Positions 61,283-64,000 of a DNA stretch of 64,000 nucleotides are shown one piece after another. The translations under genes and the position numbers were made by a program. Positions within the stretch are counted from its first letter, which is position 1; each line of letters begins with the position of its first letter. Source of the stretch: Metellina segmentata. Lineage: Eukaryota; Arthropoda; Arachnida; Araneae; Tetragnathidae. Location: assembly GCA_947359465.1 (NCBI GenBank), contig OX375873.1:39714437-39778436 (forward strand). The letters run 5' to 3'. The notes beneath the pieces were generated by a model. That model made no database searches. It worked only from the letters and a program-made list of their open reading frames with translations, and was not told the origin of the DNA.

Positions 61283-61495
61283 TAAGTTTGATTGGTTGTT
61301 TTTATGGCGCAAGGATCATATTTGGCCTTTCTTCGACAAGCAGGACACACAACAACAAGTACAGGATACACACGCAAGGAAAGCGTTTATTCATACAGAA
61401 GAGAGAAATTCTTCCAGGGAGGAATTGGATCTGCGCTGCCAACAACTCATATGCTGCTAGCGTAGTGGTCAAACCCACTAAGCCATAATAGTCCC
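61283..61495 (-). mobile_element. tRNA-derived SINE, same family, copy 3
   Basis: The minus strand reads ATGGCTTAGTGGGTTTGACC (A-box), AGATCCAATTCCTCC (B-box region), CCTTGCGTGTGTATCC, GGCCAAATATGATCCTTGCG and CCATAAAAACAACCAATC. The order matches copies 1 and 2. The tail has CAACAACAAG in its linker. Confidence 0.7.
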
Positions 61496-62084
61496 AAAAA
61501 AAATTTCGAATTCGACTCAATCATTAAAAATTATAAGCTAGTTATTTTGAAGTAAAATAGCCTTTAAACCCATGGTGATCTCGTTCTGTATTTTTGTATA
61601 CCAGTGCCGTTATTGGTGACACAGAATGGCAGTATTTCAACAATCAATTGGTTCAGTGGTTATTTTAGATATTTGTGTGACCAATACAAAAATGACGATT
61701 GGAGAGATTCTTCAGTTAGATTAAAGTTTAATTACTATTTTTCACTATTTACAGATACAGAAAAATATTATATATTGATGTGATTCGAAACGTTAATCGA
61801 ATCAATCAAACTAAGAACGCATAGATTCTTATCGAATTCAAACCAAGATTCTAACTTCCAACTGACAAAATCTGCAGGTGTGGGAGAGCAGGAAAAGGCG
61901 CATGATATCAGCGACGCCATTTCCATCAAATATTCAAATAATTTCCACAACTGGTAACCATACCACGACTCCAACTGTCATTTTCCCATTGTAGTTCTGT
62001 CAGGTACGTATTCACCTTCATGCGAATGCGATGTACTGATAGTCACCCCTCTAAAAGTCGACACAAATTAACCCTCCGTGTAGT

Positions 62085-62194
62085 TTCTATGAGATATATC
62101 GTACCTCATGATTAAACCAATTTTGCTAATGACCAATGTCTTTTTTTTTATGACGGGATAAAGATCTTATCGTTGTTTTCATAATGACAAGATA
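62085..62194. repeat. GACGAGATA-family repeat, copy 5, next to the mariner element
   Basis: Contains GAGATATATCGTACCTCATG, CCAATTTTGCTAATGACC, GACGGGATAAAGATCTTATC and AATGACAAGATA ending at the mariner. ATGATACCTCGTCAATCTAACC beyond the mariner (63096-63118) may be the other half. Confidence 0.65.
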
Positions 62195-63061
62195 CAGGAG
62201 CATTTTCTGGGGAAAATAGATTTATTGATCCGATTGGTACAAATGGTTAAAATTCTTCAAAATAGTCCCCTTGTGCATCAATACACTTGCGGAGACGATT
62301 CTGCCACGCCTGGAAGGCACCCTGGAACTCCACGATTGGAATGCCTCTCAGGAACCTTGTAACATGGTGTTGGATGAGCTCCACCGACTCCCAGTGCTTT
62401 CCCTTCAGCTCTCTCTTCAGTCGGGGGAACAAAAAAAGTCACACGGAGCCAAGCCAGGGCTGTAAGGAGGCAGAGCACCAAGGGGGTTTTGCTCTGGGTC
62501 AGGTAGTTGGTGACGACGAAGGCCGTGTGGCTGGGGCATTGTCGTGGTGGAGCTTGAAGACATCTTTGATGTTAGGCCTGACTCGTGGACCCGTCGTAAC
62601 AGTCTCTTGAGCACCTCCAGATAAAAAGCTGCGTTGACAAATTGTCTTTGTGGTACAAACTCAAAATGGACGATTCCTCGGATGTCAACGAAGACAATCG
62701 GCATTGTTTTGATGCGAGACTTGCTCACGCGCGCTTTTTTGGATTTGGAAGAAGATTGTGTGTGCCTCCTTAAAGGCCTCTTGAACCATTTTGATAAGTT
62801 TCCGTTGCATTCTTCCCAAGCCACACACAAAACTTTACGCGTACCGCTGTTTCAGCGAACACTCCATCGTGCCGTGACACAATCGAAAGGAATATTTTGC
62901 ACGAATCTACGTCCTACCGCTCCTACTGCACGGAGCGAACTGAGACCGGACGCGTTTGGAAGGACAGATCCCTCACCACATTTTGCGACCAATACAAGCG
63001 CGTTGCGATGGATAGTCGCGTCACAATAAAATGATGCACATTACTTTCATAATGTACCCGG
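62195..63061 (-). mobile_element. Mariner element with internal deletion
   Basis: The 867 bp element is flanked by TA with imperfect inverted ends (CAGGAGCATTTTCTGG and CCGGGTACATTATGAAAG). On the minus strand the transposase starts near 62880 (lysine/glutamine-rich start, then GKNATET-like residues). It loses the helix-turn-helix to first-Asp region by deletion, then resumes SSSKSKKARVSKSRIKTM, FEFVPQRQFVN..FYLEVLKRL, and ends AWQNRLRKCIDAQGDYFEEF. The motif usually reading SPDLAP is SPGLAP, so the third catalytic Asp is Gly. Frameshifts confirm that it is dead. Confidence 0.85.
62247..62880 (-). pseudogene. Mariner transposase pseudogene
   Basis: The coding remnant of the mariner at 62195-63061. 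The open pieces are 62417-62830 (core region, out of frame in places) and 62247-62432 (C-terminus). The intact family protein is about 340 residues; here roughly 200 remain in at least two frames, with the catalytic Asp replaced by Gly in SPGLAPCDFF. Confidence 0.8.
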
Positions 63062-64000
63062 TATATTGTCTATCAATATTAGTTTTCTTAATTACATGAT
63101 ACCTCGTCAATCTAACCAGGAGGGCTAGAATATATCATTCCTCAAGAAACCAAACAGAAACGATAGTTCTAAGCAATACTTTTGTTGTAGGACACACATG
63201 ACTGTTTTGTAATGCCTCCCGTATATCTGTGTTTAGCTACCTCCGTTATTACACGTTTCTCTTTACCCCTAATCTCTATCTTAAAAGCACATGTTAGAAG
63301 AGACAGAACCAATCTGGGGTTCGTGTAAACTGATAACTAAACTGCTTGATTTCACATGACGAAATGTAACGTTATATGTAGTAGTACTCTAGGGGAGACC
63401 TCTGCGTTACAATGAGAAAAACTGATTATGCAAGATTGAAAAGATATTCTTGCAACACAGAACTTTCTTTTCTGCATCGAACCTGGAAGGCTATTGTAAT
63501 CTAGTCAATAGAAGAACAGATTTCCTTTTCAACACCAAACAATGACTATTTTTATTCAACAAATCAAAAGTTAAATGAAAACGTCATGAGTTTCCTCTTC
63601 TCATAAATCGATATTATCCATAAAAAGAGCATATCAGTTACTGGAAACATTAAGAAAATCGTAATTTCAATGTTGGTAAAGGTTTCTTTTCTTTCTTACC
63701 TAAAATTGAAAAACTAAGGTGCGAATTTATTTAAATTTGCATTATCACCCGATAAATAAATACAATCATACAAGCACAGGGGAGGTATACAGATTTGTCA
63801 TAAAATTATTTATTTTTTGAAAACTTCTATCAAATTATAGTTCTATAAAATAACTCTCTCCAATGACTATCATTTATGAAAGTCACCTTGACACAGTGAT
63901 TTATAGTCCACTATGCTAGCAGCCTCTTACTTGTATGAGGGACAGGTTCTATTCCTATAACTTCACCTTGGTATATTTCTCTCCTCTGATGACAAAGTGG
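63062..64000. other. Intergenic DNA to the window end
   Basis: No gene seen. ATGATACCTCGTC at 63096 is probably the flank of GACGAGATA copy 5. Confidence 0.5.

Overview
The window is 64 kb of AT-rich eukaryotic nuclear DNA, almost certainly from an arthropod and most likely an orb-weaving spider or close relative. The reasons are a spliced gene with canonical GT/AG borders, a sequence dominated by tRNA-derived SINEs and decayed Tc1/mariner, pogo, Mutator-type, Helitron and non-LTR elements, and transposase relics that resemble those I know from araneid genomes. The species cannot be read from the window. There are no bacterial features, operons or CRISPR arrays.

Only one host gene is well supported. 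It lies on the minus strand at 24858-27209, has two coding exons, and encodes a predicted secreted protein of 420 residues. A signal peptide on the first exon leads into a run of 11 histidines, then about 265 residues in which every second residue is histidine (His-Gly-His-Lys type), then a 95-residue acidic tail. The composition suggests a secreted metal (zinc or copper) binding protein. A role in metal-hardened cuticle such as fangs is a hypothesis. The second intact reading frame (28143-29219, minus) is the 358-residue transposase of a young, apparently complete 1.5 kb IS630/Tc1/mariner-type element with ~122 bp terminal inverted repeats, inserted in a TA microsatellite about 0.8 kb upstream of the His-rich gene.

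Layout. 0-8.5 kb: AT-rich DNA with a tandem duplication, a SINE and a degenerate array. 8.5-14.7 kb: dispersed repeats, a Tc1-derived deletion element nested in one of them, SINEs and a ~285 bp array built around a SINE tail. 15.9-21.1 kb: a duplicated AT-rich segment, a Mutator-type transposase relic and a non-LTR RNase H relic. 21-24.8 kb: no recognisable gene. 24.8-29.5 kb: the His-rich gene and the intact transposon. 30-35.2 kb: AT-rich DNA, a Tc1-type MITE and a second Mutator-type relic with TIRs. 35.4-38.1 kb: a locally GC-rich stretch followed by a decayed ~670 bp array. 39.6-46 kb: transposon remnants, a pogo/Tigger-like deletion element and a long (TA)n tract. 47.4-49.7 kb: a 250 bp and a 287 bp tandem array. 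50.8-51.4 kb: a complete non-autonomous Helitron. 52.26-54.97 kb: a 2.7 kb element with unusually long (~370 bp) TIRs and a broken gene I do not recognise. 55-64 kb: Tc1, mariner, SINE and dispersed repeat copies.

Most of the biology here is repeat ecology. Several elements are nested, the same SINE tail recurs alone and inside two tandem arrays, and two unnamed dispersed families recur across the window (a ~400 bp family and one centred on a GACGAGATATCTCGTC-type palindrome). All calls are by eye from sequence; no database search was run.
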